Position numbers and translations under genes: made by a program. Positions 1-8,579 of a DNA stretch of 64,000 nucleotides are shown here, piece after piece (position 1 is the first letter of the stretch; every line of letters starts with the position of its first letter). The stretch is from Aliiroseovarius sp. S1339 (lineage in GTDB: Bacteria; Pseudomonadota; Alphaproteobacteria; Rhodobacterales; Rhodobacteraceae). The notes beneath the pieces are model-generated. The model had not been told where the DNA came from, did not search any database, and saw only the letters and a program-made list of their open reading frames with translations. Location of the stretch: NCBI RefSeq assembly GCF_023195695.1, contig NZ_JALPQG010000003.1, positions 1 through 64,000 on the forward strand. Direction: 5' to 3'.

Positions 1-42
1 AACGGCCCATTGCAGCCATTGACCTGACCAATCTTTGCAGCG

Positions 43-128
43 GCGCGCTTCCCCAGTGCGGACGTTGGTCGATAGCGCAGCATTTTGGCCAACTAGATGG
101 CCGCAACGCGGGACAAAGTGTACTTTCG
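43..128. repeat. Degenerate intergenic repeat, copy 1
   Basis: This stretch aligns by eye with 13891-13974 and more weakly with 11322-11384. Shared words include CGCTTCCC, CGGACGTT, GCAGCATTT, GGCCAAC and GGACAAAG in the same order. All three copies lie in non-coding DNA next to decayed or accessory genes. The origin is unknown; it could be a remnant of a once-coding element. Confidence 0.6.
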
Positions 129-200
129 CCGCACGCGCCCCAAGGTCAGCTTCTAGAAATGCGAGGTTGGAATCAGCAAAGGGTTTTGGTCAATGACGGT

Positions 201-237
201 CCTTTCCGGAGGTGACGGAAAGGTAGGTTTTTTACGA
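201..237 (+). terminator. Rho-independent terminator-like hairpin
   Basis: An 8-bp perfect stem (CCTTTCCG / CGGAAAGG) with a 7-nt loop is followed by a T run at about 230-235. The T run lies on the plus strand, so it would end a transcript entering from the left edge rather than the minus-strand ABC operon. Confidence 0.5.
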
Positions 238-416
238 ACTTTATGATCTAGACGGGCGCCATTCACTTTTTCGAACTGGAGTCGTAGCGCTATCGCCAGA
301 CCGACAATTCCGACGCCAACTCAATCTGGTTTCTGAAAGGTGCATTTGCGTGGCATCTTCAGGATTAGCAAATAACCGATTTCCACACGGGAGCGGGCCG
401 CTTTACTTGGGAAGCT

Positions 417-1145
417 TTAGTCACGGTTGAGATGACTTAAGAAGAGAGAGATTCGAGCGTCACTTGTTCCTTGAAAGAAGTCATCAACAGGAAACTCACC
501 GTGCTTCTGGCCGTCTTCAAGAAACCAGATTGAGTTGGCGACACTTCGGGCGAAGCCCATCTCATGTGTCACGCAAACCATTGTCATGCCTTCGGATGCT
601 AGGTCTCCCATTACGTCGAGAACCTCTGAAATCATTTCAGGATCCAAAGCGCTGGTAGGTTCATCGAAAAGCATGATTTTGGGTTGCATGGCCAAGCATC
701 GGACAATCGCCACTCGCTGTGCTTGACCACCTGACAGGCTCTCTGGGTAGTCATGTTCTTTGCCCGACAATTTAACACGCCGAAGAAGATCGGATGCCAT
801 CTGTTCTGCTTCACCCCTGGCGATCCCCTTAAGTTTGCGCGGTGCCAGAGTGATATTATCTAAAACGCTCAGATGCGGGAACAGGTTGAATTGCTGGAAT
901 ACGAACCCCAAGCTCATGCGGAATTGGTCAAGGTTTATGTTTGGTTCGTAAACGTCACGCCCGTCGATGGTAATTCGGCCGGAATCGATCTCTTCAAGCC
1001 GGTTAAGGGTCCGGATAAGGGTACTTTTTCCGGACCCCGACGGGCCGCAGACAACTGTGACCGTGCCCTTTGGGAAATTGCCCGAGACGTCCTTCAATGC
1101 GCGAAGCTGCCCGAAAGATTTATTCACGTTTTCTACAGTAATCAT
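417..1145 (-). CDS. Polar amino acid ABC transporter ATPase
   Basis: ATPase of an amino-acid importer of the GlnQ/HisP type, acting on the cytoplasmic face with the two permeases encoded just upstream. Walker A GPSGSGKST (residues 34-42), Q-loop around residue 84, signature LSGGQ (137-141) and Walker B ending in DE (161-162) are all present. The length of 242 residues is normal. It is the last gene of a five-gene minus-strand operon (aminotransferase, binding protein, permease, permease, ATPase); its ATG overlaps the stop of the preceding permease by 4 nt, which indicates translational coupling. The substrate cannot be read from this subunit. Confidence 0.93.
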   Translation of the reverse strand: MITVENVNKSFGQLRALKDVSGNFPKGTVTVVCGPSGSGKSTLIRTLNRLEEIDSGRITIDGRDVYEPNINLDQFRMSLGFVFQQFNLFPHLSVLDNITLAPRKLKGIARGEAEQMASDLLRRVKLSGKEHDYPESLSGGQAQRVAIVRCLAMQPKIMLFDEPTSALDPEMISEVLDVMGDLASEGMTMVCVTHEMGFARSVANSIWFLEDGQKHGEFPVDDFFQGTSDARISLFLSHLNRD

Positions 1146-1837
1146 GCTGGTAGAACTCCCTGTGACTTGCCTATTTTTCGCTCAAGCCATCTCGCAGCGG
1201 ATGTGAAGGTGAAGCATACGATGAAAAATGTCAGACCAAGAATGGCATAAATTTCCACCGGCTTCACAAGAAGTATGGAATTCACTTGTGATGCGGCATA
1301 TGTGAATTCGTGAACACCGATGACAAAGCCAAGAGAGGTCTCTTTTATGATGGAGACAAACTGGCTTAACAACGCAGGGAATGAGTTATACATCACCTGA
1401 GGAAGTACGATCAATGTCATGGTCTTAGTTCGCGGAAAACCCATAGCCTTGGCCGCTTCCGTCTGTCCGTAAGGCAAAGACTGAATGCCTGCCCGAATAA
1501 CTTCGCCGAGGTAGGCGCTTTCATAAAGGACCAGGGCAATGACCATGACCCAAAATGCGCCAATTGACGTGCCAAAGACGAGCGGGCCAAGGAAGTGTGC
1601 CCAGAAGATGATCATCAGGAATGGCGTGCCGCGCATCACATAGACAATCACAAACGTAACACCGCGCCAAAAACGGTTCTTGCCAGTCCTGCCAATGGCA
1701 ATCAGAATTGAGCACGGCAGCGCAAGTATCAGGCAGATCGTTGCAAGCAAGAGTGTTCCCGCAAGCCCACCAATAGGGCCATTCGGGTACTGCCCAATGA
1801 GGAAAAACAACCAGTAGTCATTGATGATCTCAAGCAT
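1142..1837 (-). CDS. Amino acid ABC transporter permease
   Basis: Inner-membrane permease of the HisM/GlnP family, about 231 residues with several hydrophobic helices. The coupling-loop region carries the EAA-type pattern ending in ..EAAKAMGFPRTKTM. The start at 1837 is preferred over the longer frame because an AGGAGG ribosome site lies 7 nt upstream of that ATG; the extra upstream residues of the longer frame are hydrophilic. It overlaps the upstream permease by 8 nt and the downstream ATPase by 4 nt. It probably forms a heterodimer with the 1830-2534 product. Confidence 0.92.
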   Translation of the reverse strand: MLEIINDYWLFFLIGQYPNGPIGGLAGTLLLATICLILALPCSILIAIGRTGKNRFWRGVTFVIVYVMRGTPFLMIIFWAHFLGPLVFGTSIGAFWVMVIALVLYESAYLGEVIRAGIQSLPYGQTEAAKAMGFPRTKTMTLIVLPQVMYNSFPALLSQFVSIIKETSLGFVIGVHEFTYAASQVNSILLVKPVEIYAILGLTFFIVCFTFTSAARWLERKIGKSQGVLPA

Positions 1838-2534
1838 CGCTGATCCTCCTGCTCTTTTTCGCCCACCGTTCTGCAAATTCCCCCGCGATCATAATGAGGA
1901 CCGAAAAGAACAGAAAAACGAGTGTTGCGACAAAGAAGATCTCGAACGTTCTGAACGTGTCATTGTTGATGGACAGGACCTGATACATGAGCTCATGAAC
2001 GCCAATTGCCATTGCAATCGAAGTGTTCTTAAAGAGCAGCAGTGTATTGTTCATGATCAGCGGAATGGTCGCCCGCAAAGCCTGCGGAAATACTATGTAT
2101 TGCATCGTTCTGAGGAAGCTGAACCCGAGCGCGCGACTTGCTTCCAGCTGCGTATTGTTAATCGATCGCACGCCGCTTCGAAACGACTCCGAGAAATAGG
2201 CCGCCATGCAGAACCCCAAAGCGAGCCCCGCAAGAACAAAACCACTATCCCCACGATTGAGCGCTTGTTGTAAAAAGTCGGGAAGCAACATGGGAACCGC
2301 AAAATACCAGAACATGATCTGAACAAGCAGCGGTATGTTTCGTGCAAGTTCGATATATGTTGCAGGAATCCACGCAATCACTTTGATCGGTGACATCCGC
2401 AAAAGCAGAAGCAAAAAGCCCAAAACGAATGCAGTCGTCCAAGAAAAAATAAAGAGCGCAAAGGTCAGTGACAAGCCTTGCAAGAGCCAAGATAAGTAGG
2501 GCTCCTGAAGAACCGCCATTGATTCAAAACTCAT
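1830..2534 (-). CDS. Amino acid ABC transporter permease
   Basis: Second inner-membrane permease of the same polar amino acid importer, 234 residues, with about five hydrophobic segments and the conserved loop ..EASRALGFSFLRTMQ that contacts the ATPase. Such importers commonly use two related permeases, and the paired genes with overlapping ends fit a heterodimer. The gene starts 27 nt after the stop of the binding-protein gene in the same operon. Confidence 0.92.
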   Translation of the reverse strand: MSFESMAVLQEPYLSWLLQGLSLTFALFIFSWTTAFVLGFLLLLLRMSPIKVIAWIPATYIELARNIPLLVQIMFWYFAVPMLLPDFLQQALNRGDSGFVLAGLALGFCMAAYFSESFRSGVRSINNTQLEASRALGFSFLRTMQYIVFPQALRATIPLIMNNTLLLFKNTSIAMAIGVHELMYQVLSINNDTFRTFEIFFVATLVFLFFSVLIMIAGEFAERWAKKSRRISDA

Positions 2535-2561
2535 CTCTAACCTCCGCGCTTTGGTATTTGC

Positions 2562-3374
2562 TTACTTCAGATAGTCGGTAATCGGCACGATCTTGAAGTT
2601 ACGCTGTTTGTCTTCGCCGAACCACGTATGGTAGATGGCTTCCGCTTCGCCGTCAGCTTCCATAGCTGCAAGTGCCGCGTCGACTTTTGCCACAAGACGT
2701 GTTTCGCCCTCAGCGACGCCAATACCCCAAGGCTCGAACTTCAGTGGCTCAGATACAAACTCCATTGGCTTGGGCGACTTTGCCTTCAATTCAGCAGCGA
2801 TCACATCTGTCATTGCCACTGCATCAATCTTACCCTGCACAAGCGCTAGAAAAGCGGCAGGAATATCCTGGTAGCTTGCCACCTCGGCTGTTGGGATGAT
2901 GTCGCGCACATATTGTTCGGTGCTTGAACCCTTTGCTGTGCCGATTGATTTACCAGCTAAGCTCGCCAAATCTGTAAAGCCAGCGCCTTCATGGCTCATG
3001 ACCATCTGAACACCAACATAGTAGGAAAGGGTATAATCGACCTGCTCGTCGCGCGCCGCTGTGTATCCAAGCGCTGCTGCGAGAACATCGATACTACCCT
3101 GCTGCAGTTCTGGAATGCGCCCTTCAACAGAGATCGGAACTATCTCGATTTCGACATCCATTCTGACAGCAATTGCTTTGCAAAAATCAATGTCATAGCC
3201 GACGACTTCGCGGGTTTCCGCATCCAGAAAACCAAACGGTTTTGCGGCCGAAATCACACCACAGCGCAGTTTTCCGGCGTTCATAACGTCGTCCAACTTA
3301 TCCGCTTGTGCGGGGCTGACCGCAATAAACGCACCAGCGGCAAGCGCTGCAATTTTCAATCCTAGATTTCTCAT
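2562..3374 (-). CDS. Amino acid ABC transporter substrate-binding protein
   Basis: Periplasmic receptor of the SBP_bac_3 family, 270 residues. A signal peptide is clear: a positively charged start, a hydrophobic core (about residues 7-21) and an AQA cleavage site near residue 24. The region LRCGVISAAKPFGF followed by VGYDIDFCKAIA is the usual first part of the ligand-binding fold. Its ATG overlaps the aminotransferase stop by 4 nt, so receptor and enzyme are probably made from one message, which suggests that the imported amino acid is the substrate of the transaminase. Confidence 0.92.
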   Translation of the reverse strand: MRNLGLKIAALAAGAFIAVSPAQADKLDDVMNAGKLRCGVISAAKPFGFLDAETREVVGYDIDFCKAIAVRMDVEIEIVPISVEGRIPELQQGSIDVLAAALGYTAARDEQVDYTLSYYVGVQMVMSHEGAGFTDLASLAGKSIGTAKGSSTEQYVRDIIPTAEVASYQDIPAAFLALVQGKIDAVAMTDVIAAELKAKSPKPMEFVSEPLKFEPWGIGVAEGETRLVAKVDAALAAMEADGEAEAIYHTWFGEDKQRNFKIVPITDYLK

Positions 3375-4621
3375 TTGTCTGTTCTCCCTTGGTTGCTTGG
3401 TAGTTTTAAGCGCGACACTGCTTTTGCAATCTGCTCGCAGGCTTCATCGATAACTATTTCGGATGTTGCAAAAGACATGCGCAGATATGGCGACATTCCA
3501 TACGCGGCCCCCGCAATTGTCGCGACATGCGCTGCGCGAACGAAATACCTCGCCACATCGCTATCATCACTCAGCGTTTCACCGTCTTCGGTTGTCGCAC
3601 CTAAAAGGCCGGCCACGCCAACAAACGCATAAAAAGCCCCCTCTGGTTCACGACAAACCATCCCAGGAATGTTGTTTAGACGTTGCAACAACCGATCACG
3701 CCGGAGTTGGTATGCGGCTCTGTTGAGCGGAATATCGGATTGATCGCCCGACAACGCGGCGAGTGCTGCGGCTTGACTGATTGACGACGTACAGCTTGTG
3801 TCCTGCGAAATGATGGTTTTGATTTGCGCAATCAGGTCCTTTGAACCACCGGCAAACCCGATCCTCAACCCAGTCAAGGCATATGCCTTTGATATCCCGT
3901 TCGCCGTCAGTATACGTTCACGCAGATTTTGGTTTGCGCCCAGGAACGTGCTGAAATTCGCGCCGTCATAGACAAAATGTTCGTAGATCTCGTCTGATAG
4001 GACGAGGCACGAAGGGTGCTGCGAAATCACGGCTCCTAACGCTGCCATTTCGTCATGGGAATAGACGGCCCCTGTCGGATTATTTGGACTGTTCAGAACG
4101 ACCCACTTGGTTTTGGGTGTCAGCGCAGACTTGAGCTGTTCGGGCGTTAATTTGAACCCAGCATCCGCCGCGCATTGGACCTCGACAATCTTTGCACCGA
4201 AAAGCTGCGCGATATCGGGGTATGACACCCAATAAGGCGCCGGAACAACAACCTCGTCACCTTCGTCAATAGTGGCACAAAATGCAGCGAAAATAATCTG
4301 CTTCAAACCTGCCCCAAGGGCAATTTCATTTTCAGCGAACTTCAAGCCGTTGTTCTTCTCGAAGCGCTCGGCGATCGCCAACATGAGCCGTCGGTTTTCG
4401 ATAAGATACCCTGTGTCATTCCGTTTCACGGCATCTAGCATTGCACTGACCGCTGCGTCAGGAGGGGCGAAATCAGGCTCTCCAATTGCCAGTGAGTGGA
4501 TCGAGACACCTTCCCGCCGTAGCTTTGAGACCTCGCCGGCCGCAGCCATGCTGGCTGATGGCTTGATATTCGCCATCCGTCTCGCAAAGAGCTTGGCATG
4601 CAATGGGTCTTGGCTGGTCAT
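3371..4621 (-). CDS. Class I/II PLP-dependent aminotransferase
   Basis: Fold-type I aminotransferase of the aspartate/aromatic family, about 416 residues. Visible motifs are the NPTGAVYS loop, the LSDEIYEHF segment with the cofactor-binding Asp and Tyr, and GISKAYALTGLRIGF with the Schiff-base lysine. It would move the amino group of the imported amino acid onto a 2-oxoacid. The start at 4621 is preferred because the 14 residues before it look unlike a protein start. It is the first gene of the operon with the ABC transporter, and a 48-bp operator-like repeat lies 150 nt upstream. Exact substrate unknown. Confidence 0.9.
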   Translation of the reverse strand: MTSQDPLHAKLFARRMANIKPSASMAAAGEVSKLRREGVSIHSLAIGEPDFAPPDAAVSAMLDAVKRNDTGYLIENRRLMLAIAERFEKNNGLKFAENEIALGAGLKQIIFAAFCATIDEGDEVVVPAPYWVSYPDIAQLFGAKIVEVQCAADAGFKLTPEQLKSALTPKTKWVVLNSPNNPTGAVYSHDEMAALGAVISQHPSCLVLSDEIYEHFVYDGANFSTFLGANQNLRERILTANGISKAYALTGLRIGFAGGSKDLIAQIKTIISQDTSCTSSISQAAALAALSGDQSDIPLNRAAYQLRRDRLLQRLNNIPGMVCREPEGAFYAFVGVAGLLGATTEDGETLSDDSDVARYFVRAAHVATIAGAAYGMSPYLRMSFATSEIVIDEACEQIAKAVSRLKLPSNQGRTDK

Positions 4622-4770
4622 ATGCGTTTTTCTCGCTTTGCTTTGACAGCGCGTCTCGACCACAGGCGCATGTACCGTTTATGGCTTAGAGTGCTCATAG
4701 AAGTGCCGACGGAACCCTGCACGACTGATCTCAGGTCCGCCTGTGTTCAAAAAGCTATGGAAGCAGTTAC

Positions 4771-4818
4771 ATCAAGACAAGCGATATTTTCTGATACTTA
4801 AACATCAATAAAAGTAAT
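4771..4818. promoter_or_regulatory. Operator-like 48-bp repeat, copy A
   Basis: Matches 5599-5646 at 40 of 48 positions in the same orientation, with a shared core AAGCGATATTTTCT. It lies upstream of the aminotransferase-ABC operon and just after the stop of the RraA-like gene. The second copy sits directly in front of the adjacent LysR gene. The simplest reading is a binding region for that LysR protein. Confidence 0.65.
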
Positions 4819-4831
4819 GCTATTCGCGCTT

Positions 4832-5458
4832 CTAGGTGTGTTTGCCCGAGACGCCCAACAACTGTGACGTGGTGCTTCCTGCACGGATTGCACGACGCAT
4901 TTCCTCTTCTTGCTGCATCCGGGCTTCGCTTGCTGCAATGGCTGAGGCTACGGTATCTTTTGGGATGGAAACGAGACCATCGCGATCCCCGACAATTATA
5001 TCTCCGGGACAGACACTCACACCACCAACCACTATCGGAATGTCAATTTTACCTAGTGCTTTCTTTTCAGTGCCCTTGATGGAAAGACCACGACAAAAGA
5101 CAGGAAAGCCGCTTTCGATCACGTCATTACCGTCTCGGACACACCCATCAATCACAAGGCCACCCAAGCCCATTTCCATCGCTTGAAGCGTAAGTATGTC
5201 CCCCCATGGGCCTGCTTCCATAAAGCCCTTGGCGTCGATAATCAGAATATCTCCGGGCTTTGCAGTCTCAAGGGCGATGTGGATCGTCAGGTTATCCGCA
5301 GGACGCATGTCCACTGTCAAAGCAGGTCCAGCGATGCGCGATTTAGGATCTAACGGTTTGATCCCGTTGTCAAAAGCGCCAAAAGCGCCTTGCGCTTCAT
5401 ACACCGTCGCAGCGCCGAGTGCCTTTAGTCTAGTGAGCTGTTCCACCATCGCGGACAT
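4832..5458 (-). CDS. RraA-family aldolase (HMG/CHA aldolase-like)
   Basis: RraA-fold protein of 208 residues, of the group that includes 4-hydroxy-4-methyl-2-oxoglutarate (HMG) and 4-carboxy-4-hydroxy-2-oxoadipate aldolases. The D-X20-R-D signature of the metal-dependent aldolases is complete: Asp87 with exactly 20 residues before Arg108-Asp109. These enzymes split branched 2-oxo diacids to pyruvate and can also decarboxylate oxaloacetate. It sits between the LysR regulator (divergent) and the aminotransferase operon (same strand), which fits an enzyme acting after transamination. The specific substrate is inferred from context. Confidence 0.85.
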   Translation of the reverse strand: MSAMVEQLTRLKALGAATVYEAQGAFGAFDNGIKPLDPKSRIAGPALTVDMRPADNLTIHIALETAKPGDILIIDAKGFMEAGPWGDILTLQAMEMGLGGLVIDGCVRDGNDVIESGFPVFCRGLSIKGTEKKALGKIDIPIVVGGVSVCPGDIIVGDRDGLVSIPKDTVASAIAASEARMQQEEEMRRAIRAGSTTSQLLGVSGKHT

Positions 5459-5598
5459 TGCCGATACCTCGTTCGTTGAATTTACGGGTCGTCGTTTGCC
5501 TGATCAGCACAGATCAAAATGCCTTTAAGCGTTGCGATGCGCCCCGACGTCAAAGCACCCATAACCACGCCCATATCAAAAATTAGGGCTATCAATAT

Positions 5599-5646
5599 AT
5601 CAAAACAAGCGATATTTTCTTATACATTCGCATCACTAAAGGTAAT
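5599..5646. promoter_or_regulatory. Operator-like 48-bp repeat, copy B
   Basis: Second copy of the repeat at 4771-4818 (40 of 48 identical). It ends 3 nt before the ATG of the LysR gene and lies in the divergent gap between it and the RraA-like gene, the usual place for a LysR operator. The AAAGG ribosome site of the LysR gene overlaps its right end. Confidence 0.65.
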
Positions 5647-5649
5647 TGA

Positions 5650-6579
5650 ATGATCACTATTCGACAGGTAGAGGCACTGGTTTGGAGTGTTCGGCTCGGG
5701 ACGCTTTCGCGTGCTGCACAACGCTTGAACGCAGCGCAACCAACAATCTCAAAGCGCCTGCAGGAGCTTGAAACAGGGTGCGGTTTTGAGATTTTCGAGA
5801 AGCGTGGTCGCAAACTATTTTTGACTGAAAAAGGAAAAACTCTGAACGTTTTGGCTGAAAAGATCTTTGCGTTGACCTCGCAAGTAGAAGATCTAAAGAA
5901 CGATGAAACCCCGGTTGAGCGGAGCATTTCAATCGGTGTTACCGAGTTCGCTGCGCATACTTGGGTCGTTGACTTGGTAGAACAGATAAGATCAGAATTG
6001 CCGCATATCGTCCCGCAGATCTCAATCGAACACTGTGGTATTCTTCGTGATAAGCTCGTTCGCGGTGATTTGGACTTGGTGGTTTGTCCCAGCTACACCC
6101 ACGATGCGAATATCTCTTCCCAACTGGCCCAAGAGATAAAATTCGTGATGGTCGGCAGCCCCCGCTATTTTTCATCAGACCAAAAGTACCTGGGACATGA
6201 TTTGGCCAAACACAGCTTTCTGACGCATGGTCCTATTGGCGCGATCGGTGCCGTTGATACTTGGATAGCTGATATTGGTTGGAGGCCCAACGAAGTGGTG
6301 CAAGTCGACAGCCTGGTCGCCCAAATCGAGATGGCGAGGGCGGGTATGGGTCTCGCTATTTTGCCGGAGCCAAGCGTATCGACGCTCATTAAGTCCGGTC
6401 AACTGACTGAGATTGATATTGAGAGAAATATCTGCAGTGTTCTTTACCGAATTTACGGCCGCAAAAATGAACTATCGTCGTCTCTAGAAGACATCGTCGA
6501 TATCATAAGAGATATCTGCAATTTTGACAATCGCGGTCAATATATAGCTGAACGTCATGCCTCCAATCGAGATCAATAA
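5650..6579 (+). CDS. LysR family transcriptional regulator
   Basis: LysR-type regulator of 309 residues. The N-terminal winged helix-turn-helix spans about residues 2-60 (RQVEALVWSVRLGTLSRAAQ followed by ISKRLQELE), and the rest is the periplasmic-binding-like effector domain. It is divergent from the RraA-like gene with a 191-nt gap that holds a 48-bp repeat; the second repeat is in front of the aminotransferase-ABC operon. It therefore probably controls import and breakdown of one compound and may control itself. A related LysR is encoded at 10050-10958. Confidence 0.92.
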   Translation: MITIRQVEALVWSVRLGTLSRAAQRLNAAQPTISKRLQELETGCGFEIFEKRGRKLFLTEKGKTLNVLAEKIFALTSQVEDLKNDETPVERSISIGVTEFAAHTWVVDLVEQIRSELPHIVPQISIEHCGILRDKLVRGDLDLVVCPSYTHDANISSQLAQEIKFVMVGSPRYFSSDQKYLGHDLAKHSFLTHGPIGAIGAVDTWIADIGWRPNEVVQVDSLVAQIEMARAGMGLAILPEPSVSTLIKSGQLTEIDIERNICSVLYRIYGRKNELSSSLEDIVDIIRDICNFDNRGQYIAERHASNRDQ

Positions 6580-7202
6580 TTTACGTGTAGTCCGTTTGGT
6601 CTGCTAGACGGTTTTCCGCCAACGACATTGCGTAATCCCGTCGTCAGTCGCCGGTCTGGTATTTCTATGGGCGGGACAGTGAATAAGATGCCATCCGGTG
6701 TTTCCGATTTGACCCTATGCAAACGCGTCGCTAGAAGACGCGTCCTTACTGAGCGGCCATACAGCCTCTTCGAAAGCGCAATCATGAGCAATGGCGGCGC
6801 TACGACTTAGGGTTAACGATCCCGCCATATCCAGCACAGCCGACATTCACCGCGCAGACCAGCCAAGACAATGCGGATCTTCTCTTCCGCCGAATAGGTC
6901 TGCCGCGTCTTGCGACGGATATTTTTGACCACTTTGTCGGCGGCGTCTTTCGATGTGGTAGGCTTCTTCGTCATCTCGATCATCCTAATCGATAAGATGA
7001 ACCAGAAATCCTTCCCTATTCAAATCCTCAAATCTGTCCAGCGGGTGCTGTCGTCAGACAGTAGCTCCTCTTCGCTCAATGCGCGGTTTTGTGATTGATT
7101 GTCGGACATGAATCCCCCGGTCAGAATGACTGAAATTTATCAGCACTTTTGTATAATGAGGTGGCGTGGGAGGGGCGTTACCGCCCGCTCTCGAAAGTTG
7201 GC
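6580..7202. other. Intergenic region with IS remnant
   Basis: Apart from the truncated IS3 transposase at 6813-6974, no gene can be supported. The open frames at 6573-6791 and 6628-6810 are on opposite strands, lack ribosome sites and match nothing I recognise. The region separates the aldolase/transport locus from the TAXI protein gene. Confidence 0.55.
6813..6974 (-). pseudogene. Truncated IS3-family transposase OrfA
   Basis: The 53-residue frame starts like the OrfA protein of an IS3-family element common in Rhodobacterales: MTKKPTTSKDAADK, then RRKTRQTYSAEEKIRIVLAGLRGE. The homology stops after GLRGE; about ten unrelated residues follow before the stop. The helix-turn-helix remainder and OrfB are absent here. 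A C-terminal OrfB fragment of what looks like the same IS type lies at 38261-38701. Confidence 0.8.
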
Positions 7203-8174
7203 TTACTCAATCAGGCCAGCTTCTTTGTAGTACTTTAAAGCACCTGGGTGCAGTGGAGCGGACAGGCCAGCAGTTGCCATTGCTTTTGGATCAAGGTTCG
7301 CAAATGCAGGGTGTAGCTTTCTGAACGCTTCAATGTCGCCGAAGACTGCGGAAACAACGGCGTAAACCGCTTCATCAGATACATCTGTGGATGTGACGAA
7401 TGTCGCGCCTACACCGAATGTAGAGACATCTTCGTCCGACCCACGGTACATGCCGCCCGGAATTGTTGCCGTGCGGTAGTAGCTATTATCATTGATCAAG
7501 CTATCAACTTCAGGCCCCGTTACGCTTACCATAACCGAGTCGCACGCTGTGGTCGCTTCTTGGATCGTACCGGAAGGGTGGCCCACAGTCACAACCATTG
7601 CGTCGATTTGGTTGTCGCAAAGCGCTGCTGATTGCTCGGCAACTTTCATCTCAGTGGCCAAGGCGAAATCATCTTTAGACCAACCTTTAGCTTCCATCAA
7701 AGCTTCCATTGTGCCGCGTTGACCAGAGCCAGGGTTGCCGATGTTCACGCGTTTGCCTTTGAGGTCGTCAAATGTTGTAATTCCTGCATCTGCTCGGGCC
7801 ACAACTGTGAACGGTTCTGGGTGCACGGAAAATACCGCGCGAAGGCCCTCAAATGCTCCAGCCTCCTCGAACTTCGAAGTGCCGTTAAAGGCGTGGTACT
7901 GCCAGTCAGATTGAGCAACGCCGAATTGGAGCTCACCTTCGCGGATTGTGTTGATGTTGTAGACAGAACCGCCTGTGGATTCGACTGAGCACCGAACGCC
8001 GTGCTCTTTGCGGCCTTTGTTTACCAAGCGGCAGATCGCGCCGCCAGTTGGGTAATAAACACCCGTGACACCGCCGGTGCCGATTGTGATAAACTCTTCG
8101 GCAAACGCAGCCGGTGCTAACATTGCCGCTAGACCCGCCGCAGCAAGCGAATATTTAAGTTTAGAATACATCAT
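7203..8174 (-). CDS. TAXI family TRAP transporter solute-binding protein
   Basis: Periplasmic receptor of the TAXI type, 323 residues from the chosen start, with a signal peptide (hydrophobic stretch then AFA near residue 24). The motif FITIGTGGVTGVYYPTGGAICRLVN is a family hallmark, here given by its first part ITIGTGGVTGVYY. The start is the tandem ATG at 8174/8171, preceded by GGGAG. TAXI receptors work with a fused TRAP membrane protein, but none is present next to it, so it is an orphan receptor in this window. Ligand unknown; glutamate-like acids are known for some members. Confidence 0.9.
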   Translation of the reverse strand: MMYSKLKYSLAAAGLAAMLAPAAFAEEFITIGTGGVTGVYYPTGGAICRLVNKGRKEHGVRCSVESTGGSVYNINTIREGELQFGVAQSDWQYHAFNGTSKFEEAGAFEGLRAVFSVHPEPFTVVARADAGITTFDDLKGKRVNIGNPGSGQRGTMEALMEAKGWSKDDFALATEMKVAEQSAALCDNQIDAMVVTVGHPSGTIQEATTACDSVMVSVTGPEVDSLINDNSYYRTATIPGGMYRGSDEDVSTFGVGATFVTSTDVSDEAVYAVVSAVFGDIEAFRKLHPAFANLDPKAMATAGLSAPLHPGALKYYKEAGLIE

Positions 8175-8579
8175 TGAACTCCCAGTTTTGATGTGGCGTT
8201 GGCAATCTTCTTTGATCCATATGCCTCGGCCAATTTCATTTCGCCAGATTATTGCTTTATGCACGGGCGCTAACCCTAGTATTTAAACGCATCATTGCTC
8301 ATCTTCTTAGCGAGTTTTTGGACTTTCAATTCATTCCGTTTCCGACTGCACATGAACGGCAATTCATTCTTTGCGGAATATAGACGCCGTCAAACTATTG
8401 CTTGCGTTACCGAATGGCGCGTCACCTAATCGGCTTTGCGCGTCTGCAAAGCTCAGGCAATCGGCATCTGGGTGGCATATCATAAGCTTACGTTGACCGC
8501 AGATAGCAGAGAGCCGAAGGATACGATCCATTTTATGGATGCAGTGCGCTGATCAACGTCGAAACGAGGATAATCCCGT
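8175..8579. other. Intergenic region, nothing recognised
   Basis: About 400 nt upstream of the TAXI gene and downstream of the cysteine-desulfurase-like gene. It must hold the TAXI promoter, but no clear promoter, hairpin or open frame with a ribosome site stands out. Confidence 0.5.

Larger units (their letters stand above)
1..416. other. Gene-free left edge
   Basis: No convincing coding region is visible here. It contains a degenerate intergenic repeat (43-128) also found near 13.9 kb and 11.3 kb, and a plus-strand terminator-like hairpin (201-237). It is the downstream flank of the ABC transporter operon, whose last stop codon is at 417. Confidence 0.6.

Noticed and set aside
464-1250. 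Plus-strand open frames across the ABC ATPase gene
   Set aside because: They are shadows of the strongly supported ATPase frame, without ribosome sites or family patterns.
6573-6810. Overlapping frames on both strands downstream of the first LysR gene
   Set aside because: Neither has a start context or family resemblance; treated as debris beside the IS3 remnant.
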